In this document: in pieces, positions 46,939 to 56,513 of the stretch | Numbering within the stretch: the first letter of the stretch is position 1 | How the letters are laid out: every line of letters starts with the position of its first letter | NCBI GenBank assembly: GCA_019359595.1 | Contig: JAHHGZ010000006.1 | Span: forward strand, 124,001 to 188,000 | DNA length: 64,000 nucleotides | Reading direction: 5' to 3' | DNA from: Cyanomargarita calcarea GSE-NOS-MK-12-04C | GTDB lineage: Bacteria > Cyanobacteriota > Cyanobacteriia > Cyanobacteriales > Nostocaceae | Notes under the pieces: generated by a model | What the model saw: only the letters and a program-made list of their open reading frames with translations | Databases searched by the model: none | What the model was told of the DNA's origin: nothing | Position numbers and translations under genes: made by a program

Positions 46939-48486
46939 TTAAGAAACCTTGGTCAGCAATCCTAAAATTCGTTTTGATGTTGGCGTGAGTAACGTGCGAC
47001 GATAAGCATCTGCTGCTTTTTTAATAGCTTCTGCTTGAGTTGGATAGGGATGAATCACACTAGATAACCCATTTAAACCAACCTTATTCACAATAGCCGT
47101 AGTTACTTCACTAATTGTTTCTCCAGCATGACGGGAGACAATAGTTGCACCTAAAATTTGATCCGTACCTTTTTTGTGGATAATTTTCACAAACCCGTCT
47201 TCTTCACCATCTGCGATCGCGCGGTCTACACTACTAAAAGGAATCTTGATTGTATTGATATCAAAACCCTTTTCTTGAGCCTCCTGTTCGTACATTCCCA
47301 CATGGGCAATTTCTGGGTCAGTATATGTTACCCAAGGCATTACCAAACTACTCAACTTGGATTTTCCGAAGCCAAAGGGAGAAAACAGAGTATTCTTAAT
47401 CACAATCCGCGCTGCTGCATCAGCTGCATGAGTAAACTTCCAATCCATGCAGATATCACCAGCCGCATAAATCCTGGGGTTCGTTGTCTGGAGGTAATCA
47501 TTGACTTTTACCCCCTTACGTTGGTCATACTCCACCCCAACCCCTTCTAAATTTAAACCTTCAACATTCGGTGCGCGTCCTGCACCAACTAAAATCTCGT
47601 CAACAGTGATGGACATTTTAGAACCATTGCTGAGAAAGTTGATGAGCTTTCCTTCAGGAGTTTTTTCTACACCTTGTATTTGGCTATTCAAAACTAGGTG
47701 AATACCTTCGCGGATCAAAACATTTTGCACAATCTCTGCGGCATCCGCATCTTCTTTATTTAAGACATGATAACCGTTATGAAACAAGATTATTTGAGAA
47801 CCTAAACGTTGGAAAGCTTGAGCCAATTCACAACCGATAGGACCACCACCAATTACAGCCAGACGTTTCGGAAGTTCCGTGAGTGAAAATACAGTTTCAT
47901 TAGTCAGAAATCCAGCTTCTTCAATTCCCTTAATCGAGGGACGCACAGCTCTAGCACCAGTAGCAATTACAGCTTTTTTATACTGCAAGGTTTGATTACC
48001 AACTTGAACTGCATTGTTATGCAAAAAATGACCGCCACCCAAGAAAACATCAATTCCCAACTTTTGAAAACGATGAGCCGAATCATGATGGCTAATACCC
48101 GATCTTAAACGGCGCATCCGTTCCATAACTGCTGGAAAATCAACTTCTATTTTTTCTGGAGGATTAATTCCCAAAGCCTTTGCCTCCAACATTTCGCCAA
48201 CAACGCGAGAGGAACGGATAATACATTTGGAAGGGACACAACCGACATTTAAACAATCCCCACCCATCAAATGCTTTTCTATCAAAGCAACTTTTAATCC
48301 CACATCTAAACCTGCTGCACCTGCGGCTACGACTAATCCCGCCGTACCAGCACCAATCACAAGCAAGTCGTAACAATCAGCAGGTTGAGGATTAACCCAA
48401 TCAGGTGGATGAACATTGGAAATCAGCTTTTGATTATACTCATCCATTGGTGGCAGAGTAACCTTTTGAAATGCAGAATTTGACAT
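46939..48486 (-). CDS. Mercuric-reductase-like FAD/NAD disulfide oxidoreductase
   Basis: This 515-aa protein has the FAD motif DLLVIGAGTAGLVVAAGAAG, the redox disulfide GGDCLNVGCVPSKCIIRSSR, the NAD motif LAVIGGGPIGCELAQAFQRL and the dimerisation domain with the C-terminal HPYPTQAEAIKKAADAYRR. It lacks the C-terminal vicinal Cys pair and the N-terminal HMA domain of true MerA, so Hg(II) reduction is doubtful. The gene lies downstream of two TVP38 genes on the same strand, a pairing I recall in other cyanobacteria. Confidence 0.88.
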   Translation of the reverse strand: MSNSAFQKVTLPPMDEYNQKLISNVHPPDWVNPQPADCYDLLVIGAGTAGLVVAAGAAGLDVGLKVALIEKHLMGGDCLNVGCVPSKCIIRSSRVVGEMLEAKALGINPPEKIEVDFPAVMERMRRLRSGISHHDSAHRFQKLGIDVFLGGGHFLHNNAVQVGNQTLQYKKAVIATGARAVRPSIKGIEEAGFLTNETVFSLTELPKRLAVIGGGPIGCELAQAFQRLGSQIILFHNGYHVLNKEDADAAEIVQNVLIREGIHLVLNSQIQGVEKTPEGKLINFLSNGSKMSITVDEILVGAGRAPNVEGLNLEGVGVEYDQRKGVKVNDYLQTTNPRIYAAGDICMDWKFTHAADAAARIVIKNTLFSPFGFGKSKLSSLVMPWVTYTDPEIAHVGMYEQEAQEKGFDINTIKIPFSSVDRAIADGEEDGFVKIIHKKGTDQILGATIVSRHAGETISEVTTAIVNKVGLNGLSSVIHPYPTQAEAIKKAADAYRRTLLTPTSKRILGLLTKVS

Positions 48487-48568
48487 AAATTAACTCCTTC
48501 AAATACTATAATTGATGTAGTTATCTTATTCCCAAAAGAGATAAAATACGAATTAGTATACTGCCAAG

Positions 48569-48643
48569 AAATAAATGCCCAGCCGTCACACCTAGATCCC
48601 CGACACACACGAACAATTTCAACACACGGCTGGGCATTTATTT
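48569..48643. repeat. 18-bp perfect inverted repeat, 39-bp spacer
   Basis: AAATAAATGCCCAGCCGT and ACGGCTGGGCATTTATTT flank a C/A-rich 39-bp spacer. It lies upstream of the MerA-like gene and could be a palindromic mobile repeat or a strong hairpin. Confidence 0.75.
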
Positions 48644-48716
48644 TTATGGATCACTCTTACGTAAAGCCTGCGGTATGGCTCCACTTATAGCATAGCGGGA
48701 CACAGCCCATTACGAA

Positions 48717-48865
48717 TTAATCTGTTCCTTGAACAGGATAATTCCTTTGCAAAATAAAGTCGATGGCAGAAAGCATATCTGATATGGGTGGACGACCAAA
48801 AGGTTCGCTATTTATGGCAAAATAGGCAAGTATTCCGTCTGACTTAACTAAGAAAAAACCAGGCT
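48717..48865 (-). pseudogene. Peroxiredoxin-like (AhpC/TSA) C-terminal fragment
   Basis: The minus strand reads PGFFLVKSDGILAYFAINSE, then FGRPPISDMLSAIDFILQRN and a stop. This is the end of a thioredoxin-fold peroxiredoxin-like protein. No upstream part remains; the TVP38 gene end is 2 bp away. Confidence 0.55.
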
Positions 48866-48867
48866 AA

Positions 48868-49713
48868 CTAATTGAGATCAAATCGTTCATTTTCATCATT
48901 TTTAGATTCTAAAACTTCATTTTCTAAAGCCTTACGAGCAACTTTCGTGACATAAATCGTCACAGTAACGGTAGCGATAAAGCCGATAATCCGAATCGTC
49001 CACTGGACACCGGGGTTGCCTGGTTGTGATTCAGTGCCAATTGTGGCAATACTACCAGCCAAAGAACCGATATAAACATACATAATTGTGCCGGGAATCA
49101 TACCAATTGAACCCAAAACGTAGTCTTTGAGGGAAACTCCCGTCACACCATAGGCATAGTTCAACAGGTTGAAGGGGAAGATAGGAGAAAGTCGTGTTAG
49201 CAGCACAATTTTAAGTCCTTCCCTGCCCACAGCTTCATCAATCGCCCGGAATTTGTTACTACCTTCAATTTTCTTAGCTACCCAACCTCTAGCCACGTAA
49301 CGCCCGACGAGAAAAGCGGCTGCTGCTCCTATGGTTGCACCAATGAAGACATAAAGTGAACCCATAACCACGCCAAAGACCACACCTGCACCAAGCGTGA
49401 GGATTGACCCTGGTAAGAAGGCGACCGTGGCAATAATATAAAGGAGGATAAATGCTAATACTCCTACAGCACCAAGACCATCAATCCACTGCAAAGCATT
49501 TTTTAACCATGCTTGAGGATTAAACCCTGGAGCGTTTTGAGCCGATTCTTGTCCAAAAGCTGGTTCTGTGGCAAATATCAAGGCAAGACCAAATGCCATC
49601 AGCATCAGGAAAACAAATTTAACGAGCTTTTGCCAATTCCTAGTTGGGATATCTGCGATGGTTCTCTTTTCACCTTGGGGAACTATCAAATTAATGCTGC
49701 TAGGTTGGAACAT
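48868..49713 (-). CDS. TVP38/TMEM64 family membrane protein
   Basis: This 281-aa protein has a long N-terminal segment (FVFLMLMAFGLALIFATEPA) then the DedA/VTT domain: LYIIATVAFLPGSILTLGAG, GATIGAAAAFLVGRYVARGW, LKIVLLTRLSPIFPFNLLNY, YGVTGVSLKDYVLGSIGMIP and GTIMYVYIGSLAG. The TRLSPIFPFNLLNY stretch is the family hallmark. It probably acts in lipid or metal-related transport. It follows a paralogue by 15 bp. Confidence 0.9.
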   Translation of the reverse strand: MFQPSSINLIVPQGEKRTIADIPTRNWQKLVKFVFLMLMAFGLALIFATEPAFGQESAQNAPGFNPQAWLKNALQWIDGLGAVGVLAFILLYIIATVAFLPGSILTLGAGVVFGVVMGSLYVFIGATIGAAAAFLVGRYVARGWVAKKIEGSNKFRAIDEAVGREGLKIVLLTRLSPIFPFNLLNYAYGVTGVSLKDYVLGSIGMIPGTIMYVYIGSLAGSIATIGTESQPGNPGVQWTIRIIGFIATVTVTIYVTKVARKALENEVLESKNDENERFDLN

Positions 49714-49728
49714 GGTGATTTCTCCCGA

Positions 49729-50445
49729 TTAAACAGTTGTGTTTAAAGCTTTCTTGGCTAGACGTGCTAAATAAATAGTCACAGCAACTGTAGCTATCAA
49801 TCCCACCCCCCGAATCACCCACTGTACAATTTGGGTTTCGGGACTAGTTGACTGCTCAGTTTTTCCCAGCATCCCCAAATCGCCAACCAAAGAACCAAGG
49901 TAAACGTACATCACAGTGCCGGGAATCATACCTAGAGAACCCAAAATATAGTCTCTCAGAGAAACCTGAGTAATGCCAAAGGCATAATTTAACAAGTTGA
50001 AAGGCAAGATTGGGGAAAGGCGAGTCAACAAAACAATCTTAAACCCTTCTTTGGCTACTGCTTTGTCAATGGCTTGGAACTTAACATTACTCTGAATCAT
50101 CCTGCAAATTACATCCCGACATAAGCAACGTCCAAGGAAAAAAGCCCAGGTTGCACCCAAAGTTGCAGCGATCGCCACATAGACTGACCCCCAAACTACG
50201 CCGAACAGCACACCTCCACTCATTGTCAGCAATGTACCAGGGATAAATAGTATCGTTGCGACGTTGTAGATAACTATAAATCCAATTGGTCCGAAAGAAC
50301 CGAGACTTTCCACCCAAATTAATAAAGTCCGCAAAAGTTCCTGAACGTTAAATTGTTTGGCAGCAACAATTGCAATAGCAACTAGGCTACTAAGCAGTAA
50401 TAGTTTGAGATGGGAACTGAATCGGCGTTTCTTTGGTTGGGTCAT
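49729..50445 (-). CDS. TVP38/TMEM64 family membrane protein (paralogue)
   Basis: This 238-aa protein shows the same motifs as the next gene (VLLTRLSPILPFNLLNYAFG, YILGSLGMIPGTVMYVYLGS), with an extra Cys pair in FLGRCLCRDVICRMIQ. The two genes form a tandem pair, 15 bp apart, with the MerA-like gene downstream. Confidence 0.9.
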   Translation of the reverse strand: MTQPKKRRFSSHLKLLLLSSLVAIAIVAAKQFNVQELLRTLLIWVESLGSFGPIGFIVIYNVATILFIPGTLLTMSGGVLFGVVWGSVYVAIAATLGATWAFFLGRCLCRDVICRMIQSNVKFQAIDKAVAKEGFKIVLLTRLSPILPFNLLNYAFGITQVSLRDYILGSLGMIPGTVMYVYLGSLVGDLGMLGKTEQSTSPETQIVQWVIRGVGLIATVAVTIYLARLAKKALNTTV

Positions 50446-50463
50446 TTCATCAGTTGGTGATAG

Positions 50464-50755
50464 TCAATAGTCTGCTTTATCCAGTTCTAATTGATCCTGA
50501 AACAGTTGGGTGTTGGGAGTATGTCCAATCGCGTAGAACAACCCACCCACTGTTAAATCAGACACAATACCAGTTTGTATATCTTGAATTTGGGTGCGGC
50601 GTAAGACCTCATCACCATGTGTGCTGATGGGTAGGCTATACCAGTGAATTTGAATTTGACTGTGATTAAATACACGCTCCTGCATCGTTTTACAAGCCCG
50701 CAAGCGATCGCTAGGCACTAATAAATGAACTTTACGAGCATATAATTCTTGAACA
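50464..50755 (-). pseudogene. Thioredoxin-reductase fragment
   Basis: The frame reads LYARKVHLLVPSDRLRACKT, then FNHSQIQIHWYSLPISTHGD and VGGLFYAIGHTPNTQLFQDQ, followed by a stop. This is the NADPH-domain end of TrxB. Both ends of the gene, with the CxxC motif, are missing. Confidence 0.7.
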
Positions 50756-50801
50756 GAGATTAGGATAGGCTAATTTATCTGTTGAATAAATCCAAAATCC
50801 T

Positions 50802-51653
50802 TTAGCTTCCGAAAAACCACTGAGTTCCTGTAACCAGGTAATATACCCCAGTTAAAATCAGCGCGACGCTACCGAAACGAATAATTCCCTCGGAATGATT
50901 CAATAAATTACGACTTTGTTTTGCTAATCCTGTAAATAAACTGGCGAGAAAAATCAACAGGGTATAACCCAAAGCATAACTAACCATCGTTAGTGTACCC
51001 AATATCTGCGAACCCGTTGCTGCTGCTGATGCTAACACCGCAAATAACACCGGACTTGCACAGGGAGAACTCACCAACGCAAAAGTCAAACCGACACCGT
51101 ATGGTCCAGCTTTCGGGAGGTTGACATTCATCTGGGGTAGGGGAATATTTACTACTCCCATCAACCACAGACCCATCATAGCCATAATTAAGCCTACTAC
51201 TATATTGATATAGCCTCGGAACTCCACCATCACAGTTCCCGCAAATGAGGAAACCAAGCCAAACAGACTTAAAATTGTCACCGCTCCCAAAACAAACAAA
51301 CCAGCTTTACTAAAAGCATCCCAACGGGATTTGATTTTGAGTGTACCGATATAGCTGAGATTGACAGGTAAAAGTGCAAGAATACAAGGAGATACGGAGG
51401 CGATCGCACCACCCGCAAACGCCAATGGTAACAAGACAAAGGGATTTGCGGTATCCTGCTTGTCAAACCACTGTTGATAGCGATTTTCCGCAATCGAAAT
51501 TAACCGCTCAACTGGATGACTAATTGCAGGTCCCACGGTGAGAACTAGAATTAGTGATAATAATCCCAATCCACCGTAAACTAGCCATTTTTTTGAGATT
51601 GGAAAACGTCGGGAAGGGGTTCGCTCTGGGGAGGATTGGGGTATTGGTTTCAT
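50802..51653 (-). CDS. CcdA/DsbD-type cytochrome c biogenesis transmembrane protein
   Basis: This protein has about 283 aa with the start MKPIPQSSPERTPSRRF (51653; a further Met is six codons upstream). After an N-terminal anchor it has six membrane segments containing the paired Pro/Cys motifs IASVSPCILALLPVNLSYIG and ALVSSPCASPVLFAVLASAA. It moves reducing equivalents across the membrane to thioredoxin-like partners such as the gene at 51941. Confidence 0.88.
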   Translation of the reverse strand: MKPIPQSSPERTPSRRFPISKKWLVYGGLGLLSLILVLTVGPAISHPVERLISIAENRYQQWFDKQDTANPFVLLPLAFAGGAIASVSPCILALLPVNLSYIGTLKIKSRWDAFSKAGLFVLGAVTILSLFGLVSSFAGTVMVEFRGYINIVVGLIMAMMGLWLMGVVNIPLPQMNVNLPKAGPYGVGLTFALVSSPCASPVLFAVLASAAATGSQILGTLTMVSYALGYTLLIFLASLFTGLAKQSRNLLNHSEGIIRFGSVALILTGVYYLVTGTQWFFGS

Positions 51654-51660
51654 GAAATTC

Positions 51661-51720
51661 TCCGTAAACAATGAAGCTTAAACACAGTAGACTGAGCAAA
51701 AATTTGGTATGTTTATACAT
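51661..51720 (-). pseudogene. Duplicated leader of the thioredoxin-like gene
   Basis: MYKHTKFLLSLLCLSFIVYG matches the signal peptide start of the 52456 gene (MHKHANFLLKICLSSLVLNA). The untranslated DNA upstream also matches (TACTAAGACG and GGATTTAATTAAATTCAAA at about 51786-51830 and 52538-52580). Only the leader survives before the CcdA gene begins. Confidence 0.6.
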
Positions 51721-51940
51721 GATTGCTTTTTATCCTCAAGGTTGTATAGCAAAATGTTTTTCCGAGATAACTCGAATTGCATCTACTTACTAAGACGACC
51801 AAGGAACGGGATTGGATTTAATTAAATTCAAAGTGGTTTATCAGCAAGGAAAGCGATCGCGTAGTTTATTCTGTGGGTATTTCCTTGCGATCGCCAAAAC
51901 TAGCATTGTCCCTGAAGATAGGAACAATGCTACAATTTAA

Positions 51941-52456
51941 CTACTTTTTCGCCACAGCAGCATCAAGTATTTTGGTGTAATCAGCTTTGTTAGAATTATT
52001 TTGATACAGGGCTAAAATGTTACCAGTTGCTGGGTCAACAATAGCCACAGTGCTGGTTTTACCTTTGTTAGCTTCTAGAAATTTACCTAAGCCGAATCTT
52101 TGTGCGATCGCTTCGGTCTGTTTGAGCTTGGCTTTATCTGTTACATCCAAGACAACAAAATTCACCTTACCTGCATAATCCCGTTTCAATTGCGATAGGG
52201 TGGGAGCAATATTCTTGCAGCCAGGACACCAAATAGCAAATACATCCACAACCACTGGTTTACCCTGAAGCTCTTTGGCAAGAGGTCCTCCGACAGAGTT
52301 AGTAGTAGTAGAAGATGGATTTGCCTGAGCAAATTTTATAATTGATGACTGGGCTTCAGTTGCAGAAATACTAGCCGAGGTCATTGTCACGATAGATGCG
52401 TTCAAAACCAGGCTGCTCAGACAAATTTTGAGCAAGAAATTCGCGTGTTTGTGCAT
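51941..52456 (-). CDS. Exported thioredoxin-like (TlpA-type) protein
   Basis: This 171-aa protein has the signal peptide MHKHANFLLKICLSSLVLNA, then a thioredoxin fold with the active site VVVDVFAIWCPGCKNIAPTL (WCPGC), VVLDVTDKAKLKQ and STVAIVDPATGNILALYQ. It is likely a periplasmic or lumenal thiol oxidoreductase, coupled to the neighbouring CcdA. Confidence 0.88.
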   Translation of the reverse strand: MHKHANFLLKICLSSLVLNASIVTMTSASISATEAQSSIIKFAQANPSSTTTNSVGGPLAKELQGKPVVVDVFAIWCPGCKNIAPTLSQLKRDYAGKVNFVVLDVTDKAKLKQTEAIAQRFGLGKFLEANKGKTSTVAIVDPATGNILALYQNNSNKADYTKILDAAVAKK

Positions 52457-52639
52457 AAAATTCTTCCTGTCCTCAAGCTGAAAGTGTTTAATGGCGGTAT
52501 GCTTGCCACAACAATAGTCAATTGTGGTGCATCTATTTACTAAGACGGCTGAGGGGTGGTATTGGATTTAATTAAATTCAAACTTTTTTCTTCGTGTTAA
52601 GTTTTGATAGTTAAGTATCTTTTGTGAACTCCTCACAGG

Positions 52640-52877
52640 CTATGGGGTTGAGAAGAGTCAAAACGCGCCGATTAGCTTATTTCGGCAGGTACAAATCGTG
52701 GCAGGTGCCTTGGTATTTTTAGGAACCATTTTAGGTGTGCTAGTATCACCCAATTTCTTAATTTTCAGTGGGTTTGTTGGTGCTGGGCTTGTGTTTGCTG
52801 GAGTCACGAACACCTGTGCAATGGGATTGCTATTAGCCAAGTTGCCCTATAACCAACGATCTGGGAATAAAGTATGA
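52640..52877 (+). pseudogene. DUF2892 / YgaP-type membrane fragment
   Basis: The open frame without a good start reads APISLFRQVQIVAGALVFLG, then SGFVGAGLVFAGVTNTCAMG and LLLAKLPYN. This is the two-helix domain that follows rhodanese in YgaP proteins. The rhodanese part is absent. Its stop overlaps the start of the TauE gene (ATGA at 52874). Confidence 0.65.
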
Positions 52878-53772
52878 CTTGGATTATTGGGCATCTTCTT
52901 GCGGTTTGCATCGGTATCAGTTTAGGCTTGCTGGGTGGTGGTGGCTCGGTGTTGGCGCTGCCTGTGCTGGTTTATGTCATGGAGGTTTCGCCGAAACCAG
53001 CGATCGCCATGACCTTAATTATCGTGGGGAGTGTGAGTTTGTTGGGTAGCATTCCCCATGCGCGATGCGGCAATCTGAATCTTAAAATAGCGGGAATTTT
53101 TGGATCGGCAACCATGATAGGCGCTTATCTGGGTGCCAGAATAGCCACACTTCCATTCATCACGAGTGGAATCCAGATGGTTTATTTGGACTATCGATGT
53201 TGGTTGCCGCAGGCTTAATGATTTATCGTTCCGCTAAGGTAAAGCCTGGAGCGAGTGAGGACGAGTTGGCTACAATCGAGTACATCAAACCTGCTTGTAA
53301 ATATTGCTGGCTATGGCTCATGACTGAAGGAATTGTCGTGGGGGTTTTGACCGGGTTAGTTGGTGTGGGCGGTGGATTTGCGATCGTTCCAGCTTTGGTG
53401 CTGTTAGGCAATATCCCAATGCGACAGGCGATCGGGACTTCGCTGTTGATCATTGCGTGTAATTCTGTTGCGGGTTTGCTCGGTTATTTAGGGCATATTT
53501 CTTTAGACTGGACTCTAACGGTTTCATTTACATTTTTAGCAGGATGCGGAACGGTGATTGGCGCATATCTTGCCCAATTTGTTTCAGCAAAACAACTTCA
53601 GAAAAGCTTTGGTTACTTTCTTCTCGCAGTTGCCACATTTGTATTAGTACAAAATCGTGATAGCTTGGAGAATCTCAAAAAGTCATCTGTTTCCCAGCAA
53701 CCTAACACGAACGTTAGACCGCAAGGTTATGGTTATCAGTCAGGCAGTGTTTGGAGACTTCTAGTAAAATAG
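52874..53772 (+). pseudogene. TauE/SafE sulfite-exporter-family permease, frameshifted
   Basis: The first frame has GISLGLLGGGGSVLALPVLV and GSVSLLGSIPHARCGNLNLK. Near 53180 (ITSGIQMV) one base is missing, and the second frame continues LFGLSMLVAAGLMIYRSAKV, then VGVLTGLVGVGGGFAIVPAL and GTSLLIIACNSVAGLLGYLG. Together they make one complete eight-helix TauE protein of about 298 aa. The single frameshift may be an early pseudogene or a sequence error. Confidence 0.8.
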
Positions 53773-53949
53773 ACAATGCTAAATCGTCTATCTTTTCTAT
53801 TGATTGACGATTGTAGAAGAATGTGAGCGGCAACATGCAGGCAGAGTAGTTAAGTGAGGCGCTCTGTGTCTGAACCTCATATCAGATCGACCAAATAATC
53901 TTAGGATATAATGATCGTAAAGGCTGGTAGCCGTTTGGCTATATTTGTT

Positions 53950-54174
53950 ATGGCATTAACATCTCGTGTTGTTCATAGCGACCCCGACATTCTAGGGGGA
54001 ACTCCGGTTTTTGTTGGAACTCGTGTACCAATGAGAACCTTACTTGATTATCTTGAGGCTGGTGACTCATTGGAGGTATTTCTAGACCATTTTCCCAGTG
54101 TCAGTCGGGAACAGGCGATCGCTGCCCTTGAATTAGCAAAGGAAATGTTGACAGCCTATGCGAATCCTGCTTGA
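53950..54174 (+). CDS. DUF433 antitoxin-like protein
   Basis: The start is set at MALTSRVVHSDPDILGGTPV (53950); a longer frame from 53911 is possible. GGTPVFVGTRVPMRTLLDYL is the DUF433 hallmark, then FPSVSREQAIAALELAKEML. The protein has 74 aa and overlaps the DUF5615 gene by 17 bp. It is a predicted antitoxin. Confidence 0.85.
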   Translation: MALTSRVVHSDPDILGGTPVFVGTRVPMRTLLDYLEAGDSLEVFLDHFPSVSREQAIAALELAKEMLTAYANPA

Positions 54175-54484
54175 CGAATGTGCCCCACGACCTTTAAAGC
54201 GTGAACTTGCTGATTACGAAATACGCACGGTTGTCGAGATGGGATGGTCAGGGAAAAAGAATGGTGAATTGCTGAAGCTTATGAACCAAGAGGGTTTCAC
54301 AATCCTGTTGACGACCGATCAAAATTTGCGCCATCAGCAAAATCTACAACAAGCTGGAGTGGCAGTCGTCGTCCTTGTAGCACCCAGTAACAAGCTTTCT
54401 GACTTACTTCCTCTAATACCAAATGCTCGTGATGTTTTGAATACGATTGCTCCGGGAGAAGTGATTGAAGTTGGCGGTTCCTGA
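54158..54484 (+). CDS. DUF5615 PIN-like toxin
   Basis: This 108-aa protein starts MRILLDECAPRPLKRELADY, then WSGKKNGELLKLM and ILLTTDQNLRHQQNL. The acidic residues D5, E7 and D46/D-like are those of the PIN-like DUF5615 family. It is paired with the overlapping DUF433 gene and so may stabilise the large element in the chromosome. Confidence 0.85.
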   Translation: MRILLDECAPRPLKRELADYEIRTVVEMGWSGKKNGELLKLMNQEGFTILLTTDQNLRHQQNLQQAGVAVVVLVAPSNKLSDLLPLIPNARDVLNTIAPGEVIEVGGS

Positions 54485-54563
54485 AAGTTGTGTAGGTGAC
54501 GCAGCACAACATTACAAATCTAAAATTAAATACGAAGTTTCTGCAATGCAATTTAAAGGTTTT

Positions 54564-55391
54564 TTAGCTGACCTCCTTGTTCGTTTTTTGAGAGTTGATA
54601 TTTGATCTTAACTTGGGGGCTAATTTAAACCAGTCCTGGAAAGTCAACTTTGGTTGATAGCGATACCAATCAACCAGTCGCTGGGGCGAAATTCCCAGCA
54701 AATAAGCAAAAATAATAATTTGATTAATTAGTGTGGTTTGAATAACTCCCTTTTTCAGCCAGCGTCGCGCTGAGGTAACAACAGGTATGGGGATAAGCGT
54801 AATGTATCCTATGCTTCTTAAGCGACGCACCAGTGCAAAATCTTCCATAATTGGTAACTCTGGAAAGCCATCAATTTGGTGAAATGTCTCTGCTTTGAGA
54901 AAGATAGCCTGATCGCCATAGGGCATTTGTAAAAAGTGGGATCGCCAACTTACTCCCCATTCAATCAATCGCAAACTCTTTAACGAGTGATCGATCTGCA
55001 AAGCAAACGCACCTCCTATGGGGGCTTTTGCGCTTCCCTGGTTTGGCGATGCCTTCGGCGATCGCAGTGCAGCGCGGATCATTGTGTCAAATCCAGGAGG
55101 TAAAATTGTATCAGCATGGAGAAACAGCAAAATCTCACCCGTTGCGACTTTTGCACCCACGTTCATTTGACAAGCACGACCAGTAGGGGCTGACAAAACT
55201 TTTATATCCAACGATTGTACTAACTCAAGTGTGCCGTCAACAGAACCGCCATCTACAACAATCACTTCTACATTTTGACTTGGTTGAGTGCTGGTAAGCA
55301 CTTTTTTAATATTATTGACCTCATTAAGAACTGGAATAATAATAGAAATTCTGGTAATTAAAACCACAGGTTTGACTTCCCTAACTTTCAA
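54564..55391 (-). CDS. Family 2 glycosyltransferase (TIGR04283-like), TTG start
   Basis: This 275-aa protein has ISIIIPVLNEVNNIKKVLTS, VIVVDGGSVDGTLELVQSL and LLFLHADTILPPGFD, with IMEDFALVRRLRSIG in the acceptor region. This resembles TIGR04283 enzymes annotated in arsenosugar biosynthesis. A Ser/Pro/Gly-rich insertion (SPKASPNQGSAKAPIGG) follows the DXD region and coincides with a repeat-like stretch near 55040. It starts with TTG, overlapping the stop of a small Cys-rich peptide gene by 11 bp. Confidence 0.82.
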   Translation of the reverse strand: MKVREVKPVVLITRISIIIPVLNEVNNIKKVLTSTQPSQNVEVIVVDGGSVDGTLELVQSLDIKVLSAPTGRACQMNVGAKVATGEILLFLHADTILPPGFDTMIRAALRSPKASPNQGSAKAPIGGAFALQIDHSLKSLRLIEWGVSWRSHFLQMPYGDQAIFLKAETFHQIDGFPELPIMEDFALVRRLRSIGYITLIPIPVVTSARRWLKKGVIQTTLINQIIIFAYLLGISPQRLVDWYRYQPKLTFQDWFKLAPKLRSNINSQKTNKEVS

Positions 55392-55548
55392 CTAAAATGC
55401 CACCACAACTAGAACCACATCCAGCAGTACAACCATAACAATAGTGTGCAGTTCTGATTTCTTCAATTAAGTTTAATGTGCCAGATGCCAATAAATTAGC
55501 AACAGTTAAGGTTTCGCCATCATGAGTTTTTAATGGCATATTTTCCAT
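55381..55548 (-). CDS. Cys-rich small peptide (55 aa) overlapping the glycosyltransferase
   Basis: The ATG at 55548 has AAAGGA upstream. The peptide begins MENMPLKTHDGETLTVANLL and ends AHYCYGCTAGCGSSCGG plus ILVES. The four Cys in the last 20 residues and the hydrophilic leader are reminiscent of a modified peptide precursor or a metal/thiol-binding peptide. The 11-bp overlap with the TTG start of the glycosyltransferase implies translational coupling. I do not recognise the family. Confidence 0.6.
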   Translation of the reverse strand: MENMPLKTHDGETLTVANLLASGTLNLIEEIRTAHYCYGCTAGCGSSCGGILVES

Positions 55549-55723
55549 CTGGAGAATCCTTTACTTGTATGACTCGTAAAATTAAGGTTTTGGGGCTTTT
55601 AAATCTCAAACAAAAACTGGAATACTTGAATTTAAGTGATAAATATTACATTTTTGTTGGTTTGAACATTTATTTAAGACTTCTTGAGTTGATACGAAGC
55701 TGAAGCCGAAAAGGATGTGAAGA

Positions 55724-56190
55724 CTACCCGCGAATACCATTCACATAAGCAGCTGTCAAATCGTGCTGTGGTGCAGCGTTAGCATCTTTGCCAGCCACAT
55801 TCATTGATAAATCAAAAATATGAACCGATAGCGATCGCCCGGAATCTAGTAATGACTCTGGCATCCGATCTACATAACCACTGGTAAAAATTAATGCTGC
55901 TGTCTCGGCGAGCGCTCTACCAATTCCCAGCACTAAACCGACAACTAATCCCCGTGTAGCTGCTGGTAAGAGCAGTTTCCCTAATGTAGTGGTGCGTGAT
56001 AATCCCAAAGCCGCTGCCCCTAATCGATACTCAGTGGGAACAGCTTGCAGTCCTGCTTCTGTAGAGCGAATCATTATGGGTAACACCATACAAGCCAAAG
56101 TCAACCCACCAGACAAAATTGAAAAGCCTAATCCCAACTTAATGGAGAAAAAGGCGTTTGATACGAAGCTAAAACCAAAATGGATTCGCT
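55724..56190 (-). pseudogene. PstA phosphate-transporter permease fragment
   Basis: The frame reads FSILSGGLTLACMVLPIMIR, the EAA-loop region YRLGAAALGLSRTTTLGKLL and LVLGIGRALAETAALIFTSG, then RSLSVHIFDLSMNVAGKDAN. The first half is missing and the last segment is short, so both termini are lost. GATACGAAGCT repeats lie on both sides (55691 and 56160). Confidence 0.7.
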
Positions 56191-56513
56191 AAGTCTTCAA
56201 CTTTGAATTTTGCGGAAAGCCTGTAGATGCTTCTGCGGCTTCCCGCGTTAGCGTAGCCCACCGCAGACATCAGAATTTTCCAAAACTAATTTTGAAGTAT
56301 TGAAATTTTCCACTCTTTATTCTCTCTGCGCGACGGACACTTTCCTCTCTTCGAGACGCTTCGCGAACAAGTCGAGAAACCCGCCCACGGAAGTGTCCTC
56401 CTCGGCGTGAGATAAATCATCCCGCAATTATGCAATGCCAAGTATTGTTCCGAAGGGAAGCGGCTGAAGGAGAAGTTTGCCCTTGTTTTCGTCAAAGATA
56501 GAAGCAAAAAATA
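56191..56513. repeat. Gene-free stretch with palindromic repeats
   Basis: There is no gene. It holds cyanobacterial palindromic repeats such as GCGGCTTCCCGCGTTAGCG near 56237 and GACGCTTCGCGAACAAGTCG near 56355, and an inverted pair GGACACTTTCC/GGAAGTGTCC (about 56334 and 56389). Confidence 0.5.

Noticed and set aside
52874-53772. Two separate TauE half-genes
   Set aside because: The halves overlap by a few codons and together make one standard-length permease, so one frameshifted gene is the better reading.
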